Of a stretch of 64,000 nt of DNA, positions 9,868 through 17,130 are shown one piece after another. This stretch comes from Myxococcales bacterium (GTDB lineage: Bacteria; Myxococcota_A; Polyangia; Haliangiales; Haliangiaceae). The notes under the pieces are model-generated. The model searched no databases, was not told the origin of the DNA, and was given only the letters and a program-made list of their open reading frames with translations. Within the stretch, counting starts at the first letter, position 1. Every line of letters begins with the position of its first letter. Both the position numbers and the translations under genes were made by a program. The stretch lies in contig JADJGV010000038.1 of NCBI GenBank assembly GCA_016707895.1, positions 38,930 through 102,929 on the forward strand, in the 5' to 3' direction.

Positions 9868-10737
9868 GTGTTCGCCACCCCCGCGCCTCCCGCCAGCCCC
9901 GCGCGCGCGCCGCGCCAGGACGGCGTCGGCGTCGGGCTGCGGCCGGCCCACTACCGCGAGCTGGCCGAGATCGAGGTCGGCCCCGACTACCTCGAGATCA
10001 TCACCGAGAACTTCCTGGGACCGGCGCCAGCGCCGCGGCGGCACCTGGCCCGCCTCGCCGCGCGCTACCCGATCGTGCTGCACGGGGTGTCGCTGAACCT
10101 GCTCGGCCACGAGCCCCTCGACGAGGCGTACCTCGATCAGGTGGCCCGGCTCGCGGACGACGTCGACGCCGCGTTCGTCTCCGATCACCTGTGCTGGACC
10201 GGCGCGCACGGCGTCAGCCACCACGACCTGCTGCCGACGCCCCACACCGAGGCGCTGGTCGACTTCGCCGCGACCCGGGCGGCCTACGTGCAGCGCCGGC
10301 TGGGGCGGCGGTTCGCGCTCGAGAACCTGTCGAGCTACGTCACCTTCGCGGCCTCGACCATGGACGAGGCGACGTTCTACCGTCGGGTGGTCGACGCCGC
10401 GGGCTGCGGCTTCATGCTCGACGTCAACAACGTCTACGTGTCGAGCCAGAACCACGGGTTCGATCCCCACGGGTACCTGGCCGCGCTCGACCTCGGGCGC
10501 GTGGTGCAGGTCCACCTCGCCGGCCACACCCGCCAGCCCGACGGCCTGATCATCGACACCCACGATCAGCCGATCTGCGACGATGTGTGGGCGCTGTACG
10601 CGGCGGCGTGGCGCCGGGGCGGGCCGTTCCCGACGCTGATCGAGTGGGACGCGCGGATCCCACCGCTGGCGGTGGTGATGGCCGAGGCGGCCCGCGCCCG
10701 CACCGTCCAGGGGGCCGTGGCCGAGGCGGCGCCGTGA
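9868..10737 (+). CDS. MNIO-family oxidative enzyme (DUF692, BufB/MbnB-like)
   Basis: A 289-residue TIM-barrel enzyme of the DUF692 (MNIO) family. These enzymes use a cluster of two or three non-heme irons to oxidise cysteines in ribosomally made peptides, for example MbnB in methanobactin and BufB in bufferin synthesis. The family's metal-ligand segments are all visible: YLEIITENF, VLHGVSLNL, FVSDHLCW, ALENLSSYV, MLDVNNVYVSSQNHGFD, VHLAGH, IIDTHDQP and LIEWDARIP. There is no signal peptide, so it acts in the cytoplasm before export. The GTG at 9868 is the only start that keeps the family N-terminus. It overlaps the DUF2063 partner by 4 bp. The likely substrate is the Cys-repeat lipoprotein encoded two genes on. 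Confidence 0.93.
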   Translation: MFATPAPPASPARAPRQDGVGVGLRPAHYRELAEIEVGPDYLEIITENFLGPAPAPRRHLARLAARYPIVLHGVSLNLLGHEPLDEAYLDQVARLADDVDAAFVSDHLCWTGAHGVSHHDLLPTPHTEALVDFAATRAAYVQRRLGRRFALENLSSYVTFAASTMDEATFYRRVVDAAGCGFMLDVNNVYVSSQNHGFDPHGYLAALDLGRVVQVHLAGHTRQPDGLIIDTHDQPICDDVWALYAAAWRRGGPFPTLIEWDARIPPLAVVMAEAARARTVQGAVAEAAP

Positions 10738-11576
10738 CCGACGAGCTGGCGACCTGGCAACGGGCGTTCGGCGCGGTGCTGCGCGCGCCGCTGGCGCGCC
10801 GCGCCGGGACGCTGACGCCGCCGCGCGACGCCTACCCGGCCGCGATCGTGACCGCGCTCGGCGGTGATCGCCGCGGGCTCGCGGCGTACCACGTGCAGTA
10901 CTGGTGCCGGCTGTTCGAGGCGCTGCAGCACGAGTTCCCGCTCACCTGCGCGCTGGTTGGCGCGTGGACGTTCAACCAGCTCGCCGAGGGGTTCCTGGCC
11001 GCGACGCCGCCGCGCGGCCACGATCTGGCGCGGGTCGCCGACGGCTTCGACGCCTGGCTGAAGGCGACGCTGCCGATCGACGGCGTCGCGTTGCCGGCCG
11101 GCGACGCCCGGCCGCGCGCGGCGCTGCTCGAGGCGGCCACGATCGATCAGGCGTTCCGCGCGGTCTTCGCCCAACCGCCGCCGCCGCCGCCGCGGCTGTC
11201 GCGCGCCGGGCTGGCGCGCGCGCGCCTGGTGCGGTCACCGGCCGCGGTCGTGGTCGTCGAGCGCTGGCCGCTGGTGGCGCTGCGGCACGGGCAGCGCCAC
11301 GCGCCCGAGGCCGCCGTAGGGTTGCCGCCGCCGCACCCCGCCGGCCCGCAGGCGTGGGTGATCGCCGCGGTCGCCGACGGCCAGCGCGTGTCGCCGCTGA
11401 GCCCCCTCGAGGCGGCGCTCGTCGATCGCCTGACCGCGCTGCCGGTGGCGGCGGCGCTGGCCGAGGTCGAGCGCGCGCACCCCGCCGATGCCCCCGCCGC
11501 GCTGGCCGCGGCCGTGCACGCCGCGCTGGCGCGCACCGTCGAGCTCGGCCTCTGGACCGGCGCCGCGCCGGGATGA
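10734..11576 (+). CDS. MNIO partner protein (DUF2063, BufC/MbnC-like)
   Basis: A 280-residue protein whose GTG start overlaps the MNIO stop. The N-terminal ~110 residues carry the DUF2063 pattern, including YHVQYWCRLFEALQHEFPLT and FNQLAEGFLAATPPRGHDLARVADGF. In bufferin, methanobactin and HvfABC-type clusters the gene next to the MNIO encodes such a protein, which binds the precursor and assists the oxidase. The C-terminal half is a less conserved region with a poly-Pro stretch (QPPPPPPRL). No signal peptide. An open frame continues upstream through the MNIO gene but has no family similarity, so I reject an earlier start. Confidence 0.9.
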   Translation: MTDELATWQRAFGAVLRAPLARRAGTLTPPRDAYPAAIVTALGGDRRGLAAYHVQYWCRLFEALQHEFPLTCALVGAWTFNQLAEGFLAATPPRGHDLARVADGFDAWLKATLPIDGVALPAGDARPRAALLEAATIDQAFRAVFAQPPPPPPRLSRAGLARARLVRSPAAVVVVERWPLVALRHGQRHAPEAAVGLPPPHPAGPQAWVIAAVADGQRVSPLSPLEAALVDRLTALPVAAALAEVERAHPADAPAALAAAVHAALARTVELGLWTGAAPG

Positions 11577-11616
11577 TTTCGCGTCACTCTCCCTCGATCG
11601 CCCTGGAGCCCATCGC

Positions 11617-12372
11617 ATGACCGACGACTCGCACGCCTTCCCCTCGCTCGGCCTCCTCACCGCGGCCCTGGCCGGCCTGACCGGCCTCGCCGCCTGCGAC
11701 TCCGACACCCACAGCCACGGCGTCGACGCGCGCGTCGACGCCGCGGTGGTCGACGTCGACGCTGGCCCGATCGACGCCGCGCCGGCGCCGGACGCCAACC
11801 CGATCACCAGCGAGGTCAAGGGCAACCGCACCTTCGCCGACGTCGAGGCCGAGTGCGACACGTTGCACGGCTACACCCAGGTCACCGCCGCGTGCTCGGG
11901 CAACAACAGCTGCGCCGGCTTCTCGTATGGCGACTGGGACCCAGGCCTCACGACGTACCACACCTGCGCGGGGCTCAACGGCTGCAACGGCATCTCGTGC
12001 GTGGTGCTGCCCGCCGACAGCGGCAAGACCGGGCAGCAGATCTACGAGGAGGATCTGCCCGAGACCGGCCCGCGGTCGTGCATCAACTGCCACGCCGAGT
12101 GGAGCGCCACCGGCCCCGACATGACCAAGTTCAAGCTGTGGCTGCCGCCGGGCTCGACGCGGACCGCCACCAACTGGCTCGACACGACGGCCAAGACCCA
12201 GGCGCGGATCGTCGCCTTCGGCAGCACCGGCCGGCTCGCCGACGGCTCGGCCTTCGCGCACATGCGCGCCTACCACAAGCTGTACTCGCGCGCCGAGATC
12301 GAGCGCGCGGTCGACTACGTCCGCACCCAGCTCACGGTGGTCCCGGCGACCATCAAGGAGCGTGATCCGTGA
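11617..12372 (+). CDS. Cys-repeat lipoprotein with c-type heme motif, candidate MNIO substrate
   Basis: A 251-residue product with a lipoprotein signal (lipobox LAAC, C27), a VDA-type linker (residues 36-62), then a Cys-rich core. Two copies of one motif are seen: C93-SGNNS-C99-AGFS and C117-AGLNG-C123-NGIS-C128. The general form C-x-G-x-N-x-C-x-G-x-S resembles the Cys repeats of some bufferin-type MNIO substrates. A c-type heme motif C155-IN-C158-H follows, then ~90 residues ending in helices as in small cytochromes. It lies 40 bp after the DUF2063 gene with a GGAG ribosome site 8-9 bases before the ATG, so the three form an operon. That it is the modified substrate is inference; it may equally be an ordinary cytochrome lipoprotein. 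Confidence 0.78.
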   Translation: MTDDSHAFPSLGLLTAALAGLTGLAACDSDTHSHGVDARVDAAVVDVDAGPIDAAPAPDANPITSEVKGNRTFADVEAECDTLHGYTQVTAACSGNNSCAGFSYGDWDPGLTTYHTCAGLNGCNGISCVVLPADSGKTGQQIYEEDLPETGPRSCINCHAEWSATGPDMTKFKLWLPPGSTRTATNWLDTTAKTQARIVAFGSTGRLADGSAFAHMRAYHKLYSRAEIERAVDYVRTQLTVVPATIKERDP

Positions 12373-12396
12373 TCGGCGCCGCGCGGCGCTGACCGC

Positions 12397-12609
12397 TCAG
12401 TTGCAGCCGCAGCCGCCGGCCTTGGCCTCGCCGCCGCCGCTCGAGCCCTCGCGGTAGCTGCGGGCGTGCGACTCGCCGCCGCGGAGCTCGGCGTCGGCGC
12501 CGATCACCATGTCGGGGCGGGCCAGCGTCTGGCGCTGGTGCGGCTTGACCCGCATGCAGCCGGTGGCGAGCGCGGTGAGGAGGACGACGGCGAGCGCGGT
12601 GCGGACCAC
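12397..12609 (-). CDS. DUF4266 small lipoprotein ending in a Cys-x-Cys tail
   Basis: A 70-residue lipoprotein (signal to C18, LATGCMRVKPHQR) with the features of DUF4266: a VKPxxR segment after the lipid Cys, a middle ARPDMV element and a Gly-rich end GGGEAKAGGCGCN. The last residues give C67-G-C69-N, the invariant tail of the family. The gene is convergent with the Cys-repeat lipoprotein (24 bp apart) and divergent from the next gene. DUF4266 proteins often lie beside DUF3570 proteins, as here. The CxC tail makes it a second possible MNIO target; this is only an idea. Confidence 0.85.
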   Translation of the reverse strand: MVRTALAVVLLTALATGCMRVKPHQRQTLARPDMVIGADAELRGGESHARSYREGSSGGGEAKAGGCGCN

Positions 12610-12690
12610 GCGAGGAAGCTACACGATCGCAGCGGTTGTGAGCGGAAATCGATGCACACCGGCGCTGACAGGCGCATAGTCCCGCCGCCG

Positions 12691-13161
12691 ATGAAGTCGT
12701 ATACATCATCGTTCGTGCTCGGCGCGGTGTGCGCCCTCGGCGCCGCACCCGCCTGTGATCTCGGCGAGGACATCGTCGAGGTTCCGGAGGCCGACCCGAT
12801 CGTCTTCCGCGATCAGGTCTACCCGATCCTGCTGAGCGACTGCGGGTTCACCGGGTGCCACGGCAACCCCGATCGCTTCTTCGCGGTGTTCGGCACCGCC
12901 CGGGCCCGCCTCGATCCCGCGACCGACCTCGACGCGCCGGTGACCCCCGAGGAGCTGGCCGTCAGCTACACCCGCGCGCGCTCGATGCTGATCAGCCCCG
13001 ACGGCGTCCAGCGGGCGCCGCTCTTGCGCAAGCCGCTCGCGCTCGACGACGGCGGCGTCGGCCACAAGGGCTCCGACCCGTGGGGCCAGGCGCTGTACCG
13101 GTCGAAGGACGATCCGCGGTTCCAGATCCTGGCGGCGTGGGCGCTCGGGGGGAGCCAGTGA
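12691..13161 (+). CDS. Lipoprotein with CX4CH heme-like motif
   Basis: A 156-residue lipoprotein (signal to C22, LGAAPAC). The segment FRDQVYPILLSDCGFTGCHG contains C51-GFTG-C56-H57, a CX4CH spacing. This recurs in cytochrome-c-like domains of Planctomycetes and Myxococcota, where ILxxxC...xCHG is typical. The motif AWALGGSQ ends the protein. Its stop overlaps the next start by 4 bp (GTGA), so the two are co-translated. Heme attachment at CX4CH is less certain than at CxxCH. The 81-bp gap before it is the divergent promoter region shared with the DUF4266 gene; I see no clear promoter boxes there. Confidence 0.75.
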   Translation: MKSYTSSFVLGAVCALGAAPACDLGEDIVEVPEADPIVFRDQVYPILLSDCGFTGCHGNPDRFFAVFGTARARLDPATDLDAPVTPEELAVSYTRARSMLISPDGVQRAPLLRKPLALDDGGVGHKGSDPWGQALYRSKDDPRFQILAAWALGGSQ

Positions 13162-13841
13162 AGGCCGCGATCGCGCTGGCGCTGATCGCCGCGGCGCCGC
13201 CGGCGGCGCACGCCTACTCCGAGCTCGAGCGCTTCGGGGAGCCGGCGGTCGACGGCGGCGGCGGCGGCCGGTACTTCACCGGGGCGCCCACCGACGGCTA
13301 CTCGTGCCACGTGTGTCACGACGACGTCGCGGCGCCGCCGGTGACGGTCACCGGGCTGCCCGATCACGTCGAGCCCGGCGCCACCTACGATCTGACGCTG
13401 GCCTGGCCCGAGGACGGGCGCAAGTACGCGCTCGCGCTCGAGCTGGTCGACGCCGACGGCAACCCGCCGGCCACCGCGCTGCCAGCGCTGGCCGATCAGC
13501 CGCCCGAGATGCGGTGCGCCGGCGATCGCACCGGCGCCAGCGCCGCGCAGATCGTCAGCGTCGGCGCGCGGCGGATCGTCTACGTCGAGCCGTGCGGGGC
13601 GCACCAGGTCACCGTGCGCTTCACGCCGCCGTCGGACGAGGACCTGTTCATCGGCGCCGGCGTGGTCGCCGCCGACGGGTTCGAGACCTCCGACGGCGAC
13701 GGCACGTTCGAGCTGCGCCGCAAGCTGACCTCCAGCGTGACCAGCACCACCGGCTGTGCAATTAACGGACAGCCGAGCTCAGGGCTGGCGCTGGCGCTGG
13801 CCGTCCTCGGATTGACGTTGTTCCGCAAACGACGCGATTAG
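13158..13841 (+). CDS. Secreted CxxCH protein with Reeler-like domain and MYXO-CTERM-like tail
   Basis: A 227-residue exported protein with a signal peptide ending AHAYSE (about residue 20). A heme motif C50-HV-C53-H follows a Gly-rich linker. The central part (VTVTGLPDHVEPGATYDLTLAW and ALALELVDADGNPP) resembles Reeler or related beta-sandwich domains. The C-terminus has TTGCAINGQ, then a hydrophobic helix and FRKRRD. That Cys-helix-basic layout matches MYXO-CTERM sorting tails of surface proteins in Myxococcota. It is translationally coupled to the preceding CX4CH lipoprotein. The pair could form a surface electron-transfer or metal-binding unit (inference). Confidence 0.75.
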   Translation: MKAAIALALIAAAPPAAHAYSELERFGEPAVDGGGGGRYFTGAPTDGYSCHVCHDDVAAPPVTVTGLPDHVEPGATYDLTLAWPEDGRKYALALELVDADGNPPATALPALADQPPEMRCAGDRTGASAAQIVSVGARRIVYVEPCGAHQVTVRFTPPSDEDLFIGAGVVAADGFETSDGDGTFELRRKLTSSVTSTTGCAINGQPSSGLALALAVLGLTLFRKRRD

Positions 13842-13867
13842 GCCGCTTCGCGGGACAATCGCTGCTT

Positions 13868-13889
13868 CGCTGATCAAGCTTGATCAGCG
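13868..13889 (+). terminator. Perfect 22-bp palindrome between convergent genes
   Basis: The palindrome is centred on AAGCTT (GCTGATCAAGCTTGATCAGC plus one more pair outside), with no loop bases. It sits between the stops of two convergent genes, 26 bp after one and 15 bp after the other. A bidirectional terminator is the simplest reading, although there is no T run on either strand. It is markedly more AT-rich than its surroundings. Confidence 0.55.
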
Positions 13890-13904
13890 CGCTTCAGGCC
13901 TGCT

Positions 13905-15011
13905 TCAGAAGTCGAGGCCGACCAGCGACGTCGCCTCGACCGCGTTGACCGCCTCGAGGCCGACGTAGGCCTGGTAGACGAGCTGCGACAGGCTGGCGCG
14001 GAACCCGACGTCGAGGTGGCGCTCGTCGTCGTCGAACGCGAAGACGTGGTCGAGGGCCACGCCGAACTCGTTGCCGTAGAACGCCGACAGCTTGCGGTCG
14101 CGGGTCAGGTAGCCGTCGGCGTCGTCGAAGTTGAAGTAGCGCGGGCGATAGAACGACGCCTCGCCCTGGCTGTAGAAGCGGTAGTGGAACGTGACGGTCG
14201 TGGCCTCGCCCGGCAGCCACGACAGCACCGGCTCGACGGTGTGCGAGCGCACGCCCCAGGTGTCGAGGTAGTAGCGGTAGTCGAGGCCGATCGAGGCGTG
14301 CTCGCCCATCGCGCGCCGGAGGCGCGCCGAGGCTGCGTTGCGGACCCGGAGATCAGGGACGTTCTCAGGGACGCAGAACGGCGCGCCGTGGCCGCAGGTG
14401 CCGTCGGCGCCGACCGCGACCCAGCGGTACGGGCTGGCCTGGTACCCGTCGAGGACCATCGACTCCAGCGCGAGGTCGATCACGGTGCGGCGGTCGATGA
14501 TCTGTGACAACCCGGCGCGGGCGCCGTACGACAGCATGAGCTGCGCGAACACCGGGTCGCCGGCGCGCCCGGCGAGGTCGCGGCTGCCCATCACGTTGAA
14601 CGACAGCGTCGTGTTGTGCTTGGCGTAATCTCGGCTGGCGCCGAGCACGACGCCGTGAGACTCATAGTCGTGCTCGTACGAGACGCGATACCGAGTGTTC
14701 AGCCGCGTGGTGCCGTTGTCGTAAGCGAGGCCGACCTGGCCCTCGTTGCGCCGCTCGCTGATCGCCTTGGTGGCGGCGGTGACGACGTCGACCGAGGCGC
14801 CGGTCCAGGCGTCGACGGTGTAGCTGGCCGAGAGGTTGGTCTGCTCGGTGGCCTGGCCCGACGCGGACACCGTCGGCGAGATCACCGTCGTGGCGTCGGA
14901 GTCGGTGCGCAGGTAGATCGTGTTGGCGGCCCGCACCTCGCGCTCGCGAGCGGCGGCGCACCCGTCAACGGCAATGGCGGTGATCAGGAGCGCGGCAGTA
15001 CGGCGAGCCAC
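13905..15011 (-). CDS. DUF3570 outer-membrane protein
   Basis: A 368-residue exported protein that begins at a GTG with an AGGGGG ribosome site 11 bases upstream. The signal (ITAIAVDGCAAA) may be lipoprotein-type. The mature start IYLRTDSDATTVISPTV, the strand-rich body (NLSASYTVDAWTGASVDVVTAAT, HDYESHGVVLGASRDYAKHN) and the C-terminal aromatic-ended strand LVGLDF fit DUF3570, predicted to be an outer-membrane beta-barrel. From memory, DUF3570 genes often neighbour DUF4266, DUF2271, TlpA-like and ApbE genes; the first two are here. Its start codon lies only 6 bp from that of the divergent DUF2271 gene, and its ribosome site lies inside that gene. Confidence 0.87.
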   Translation of the reverse strand: MARRTAALLITAIAVDGCAAAREREVRAANTIYLRTDSDATTVISPTVSASGQATEQTNLSASYTVDAWTGASVDVVTAATKAISERRNEGQVGLAYDNGTTRLNTRYRVSYEHDYESHGVVLGASRDYAKHNTTLSFNVMGSRDLAGRAGDPVFAQLMLSYGARAGLSQIIDRRTVIDLALESMVLDGYQASPYRWVAVGADGTCGHGAPFCVPENVPDLRVRNAASARLRRAMGEHASIGLDYRYYLDTWGVRSHTVEPVLSWLPGEATTVTFHYRFYSQGEASFYRPRYFNFDDADGYLTRDRKLSAFYGNEFGVALDHVFAFDDDERHLDVGFRASLSQLVYQAYVGLEAVNAVEATSLVGLDF

Positions 15012-15017
15012 GCGCGC

Positions 15018-15653
15018 ATGTTCCCCCTCTGGGCCGCGATGTCAATGTGCGCGAGCCTCGCAATCGCTGGCTGCTACGAGCCCGGCGTCGGCAAGGACGA
15101 GCTGGACGACGCGGTGCAAGCGCCGGTCGATCTGTTCTCCGACGGCGGCGGCCCGACGCCGACCGACGGGCGGCCGGCGATCGACGCGCCCGGCGGCGCG
15201 ATCGACGCCGCGAGCGGCTGCGACAGCTCGCCGCTGTCGGCGCTGCGCATCGTCGTGCGGACCACGCCGTTCGGCGGCCGCTACCAGCCCAAGAACATCG
15301 GCGCGATCTGGATCGAGACCGCGGCCGGCCAGTACGTGAAGACGGTCAAGCGCTGGGCCAATCGGCGGCTGCGCTACCTCACGCGCTACGCCGCCGCGTC
15401 GGGCGGCGACATCACCGACGCGGTCACCGGCGCGACGCTCACCAGCCACACGACGCACACCGTGACGTGGAACCTGACCGATCGCAACCGCTGCGAGGTC
15501 CCGGCCGGGCAGTACCGCGTGGTGATGGAGCTGACCGATCAAGACGCCGCCGGCGCCTACGCGACGTTCCCCTTCACCAAGGGCACGACGCCGGCGACGA
15601 CCAACCCGACGGCGACCGCGCAGTTCCACGACCTCGTGCTCGACCTGCATTGA
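15018..15653 (+). CDS. DUF2271 periplasmic lipoprotein
   Basis: A 211-residue lipoprotein (MFPLWAAMSMCASLAIAGC, mature Cys19). An alternative ATG at 15039 would still give a signal and would avoid the overlap with the ribosome site of the divergent DUF3570 gene. After an acidic/Pro linker, the DUF2271 domain is clear: IGAIWIETAAGQYVKTVKRW, RRLRYLTRYAA, DAVTGATLTSHTTHTVTWN, then CEVPAGQYRVVMELTDQD. The family is found near ApbE flavin transferases and PepSY-domain reductases, so an envelope redox function is likely. No ApbE gene is visible in this window. Confidence 0.87.
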   Translation: MFPLWAAMSMCASLAIAGCYEPGVGKDELDDAVQAPVDLFSDGGGPTPTDGRPAIDAPGGAIDAASGCDSSPLSALRIVVRTTPFGGRYQPKNIGAIWIETAAGQYVKTVKRWANRRLRYLTRYAAASGGDITDAVTGATLTSHTTHTVTWNLTDRNRCEVPAGQYRVVMELTDQDAAGAYATFPFTKGTTPATTNPTATAQFHDLVLDLH

Positions 15654-15718
15654 GCGTTTGGTACGACTGAGGCGACGGCGCTTGCGGTAGGGCGCCGGGT
15701 CGGGCAGATTGGCCCGCC

Positions 15719-17122
15719 GTGTCCGAGCCAACTCCCGAACGCGTCCGCGCCGTCATGGCGGCGGTGCAGCTGCCCGACGCCGACGACGGCGCCTTCGCGT
15801 CGTCGATGGCCGAGCTGCGCCGCCTGGCGACCACGCTCGGCCTCGAGGTGGTCGGCGCGGTGACCCAGCGCCGTGGGCGGCTGGCGCCCGGGCTGGTGCT
15901 CGGCGAAGGCAAGCTGCGCGAGCTGGCGCAGTGGACCGGCGGAAGCGGCGAGGTGCCGGCGTATCAGAAGCCCGGGACCAACAAGCGGGACGAGGACGAC
16001 GCCGACGACGCCGACGACGCCGATGACGCCGACGCGGCCGACGCCGCCGAACCTGACGCCGACGCCGCGCCCGGCGTCGGTCCCGAAGGGCCGCGGTGCG
16101 CGGTGGTGCTGGTCGACCACGACCTGTCGCCGACCCAGCAGCGCAACCTCGAGCGCGCGACCGACGCCGAGGTCATGGATCGCACGTCGGTGATCCTGTC
16201 GATCTTCCATCGCCACGCCAAGACCCGCGAGGCGCGGCTGCAGGTCGAGATCGCCCGCCTGGCGTACCTGGCGCCGCGGCTGCGTGAGTCGGGCGGTGGC
16301 GGCGATCGCGTCCGCGGGGGCGTCGGTGGCAAGGGCGCCGGCGAGAGCTCGCTCGAGCTCGATCGTCGGCGCATCCGCGATCGCATCGCCGAGCTGCGGC
16401 GGGAGCTCGTGACCATCGAGGGCGGCGCGCGGACCCGGCGGGCGCGGCGCGACGACGCGCGCACGATCGCCGTGGTCGGCTACACCAACGCCGGCAAGAG
16501 CTCGCTGATGCGCGCGCTCACCGGCAGCGACGTCTACGTCGCCGACAAGCTGTTCGCGACGCTCGACACCACCGTGCGGGTGCTCGACGCGCGCACCAAG
16601 CCGCCGATCCTGCTGTCGGACACCGTCGGCTTCATCAAGAAGCTGCCGCACGATCTGGTGGCCTCGTTCCGCTCGACGCTCGACGAGGCCACCCACGCGG
16701 ACCTGCTGCTCCACGTGGTCGACGCCAGCGACGCCGCGTTCCGCGATCACATGGCGGTCACCCGCGGCGTGCTCGGCGAGATCGGCGTCGACGCCGACGA
16801 GCTGATCGTGCTCAACAAGATCGATCGGGTCGGGCTCGACGAGCGCGCCGCCCTGGCCGCGGCGTTCCCCGACGCGGTGTTGATGTCGGCCAAGGCGCCG
16901 GCCGACGTGGCCGCGCTGCGGGCGCGGCTGGTCGAGCACTTCGCCGGCGCGGCGGTCGAGGCCGAGCTGTTCGTGCCGTGGGCGCGGCACAAGCTGGTCC
17001 ACGACATCCACGAGCGGTGCCAGGTGGTGAGCGAGGCGCACGAGGACGACGGCACCCGGATCGCGGTGCGGGCCCCGCAGGCGATCATCGACGAGCTGGT
17101 CGCCGCGCTCGCGGCGTCGTAG
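15719..17122 (+). CDS. hflX: GTPase HflX
   Basis: A 467-residue protein with the HflX N-terminal domain, including HDLSPTQQRNLERA and DRTSVILSIFHRHAKTREARLQVEIARLAY, the GGxGxxxGE-like linker, and a G domain (G1 VGYTNAGKSSL near residue 256, G3 DTVGFIKKLP, G4 NKID). HflX splits or rescues ribosomes and associates with the 50S subunit. An Asp/Ala low-complexity insertion (about residues 90-118, encoded by GACGACGCC-type repeats at 15990-16060) interrupts the N-terminal domain and is unusual. The GTG start is chosen because it preserves the N-terminal domain. Function is confident; effect of the insertion unknown. Confidence 0.95.
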   Translation: MSEPTPERVRAVMAAVQLPDADDGAFASSMAELRRLATTLGLEVVGAVTQRRGRLAPGLVLGEGKLRELAQWTGGSGEVPAYQKPGTNKRDEDDADDADDADDADAADAAEPDADAAPGVGPEGPRCAVVLVDHDLSPTQQRNLERATDAEVMDRTSVILSIFHRHAKTREARLQVEIARLAYLAPRLRESGGGGDRVRGGVGGKGAGESSLELDRRRIRDRIAELRRELVTIEGGARTRRARRDDARTIAVVGYTNAGKSSLMRALTGSDVYVADKLFATLDTTVRVLDARTKPPILLSDTVGFIKKLPHDLVASFRSTLDEATHADLLLHVVDASDAAFRDHMAVTRGVLGEIGVDADELIVLNKIDRVGLDERAALAAAFPDAVLMSAKAPADVAALRARLVEHFAGAAVEAELFVPWARHKLVHDIHERCQVVSEAHEDDGTRIAVRAPQAIIDELVAALAAS

Positions 17123-17130
17123 GGTCAGGC

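Noticed and set aside
9861..10733. Upstream extension of the DUF2063 frame through the MNIO gene from an ATG at 9861
   Set aside because: The extension reads as Arg/Pro-rich nonsense and overlaps an intact MNIO gene; the GTG at 10734 gives a family-like N-terminus and a 4-bp overlap.
11617..12372. Calling the Cys-repeat lipoprotein a bufferin (BufA)
   Set aside because: It is much longer than bufferin precursors, has a lipobox rather than a simple signal peptide, and carries a heme motif; only the Cys motif and the neighbourhood are similar.
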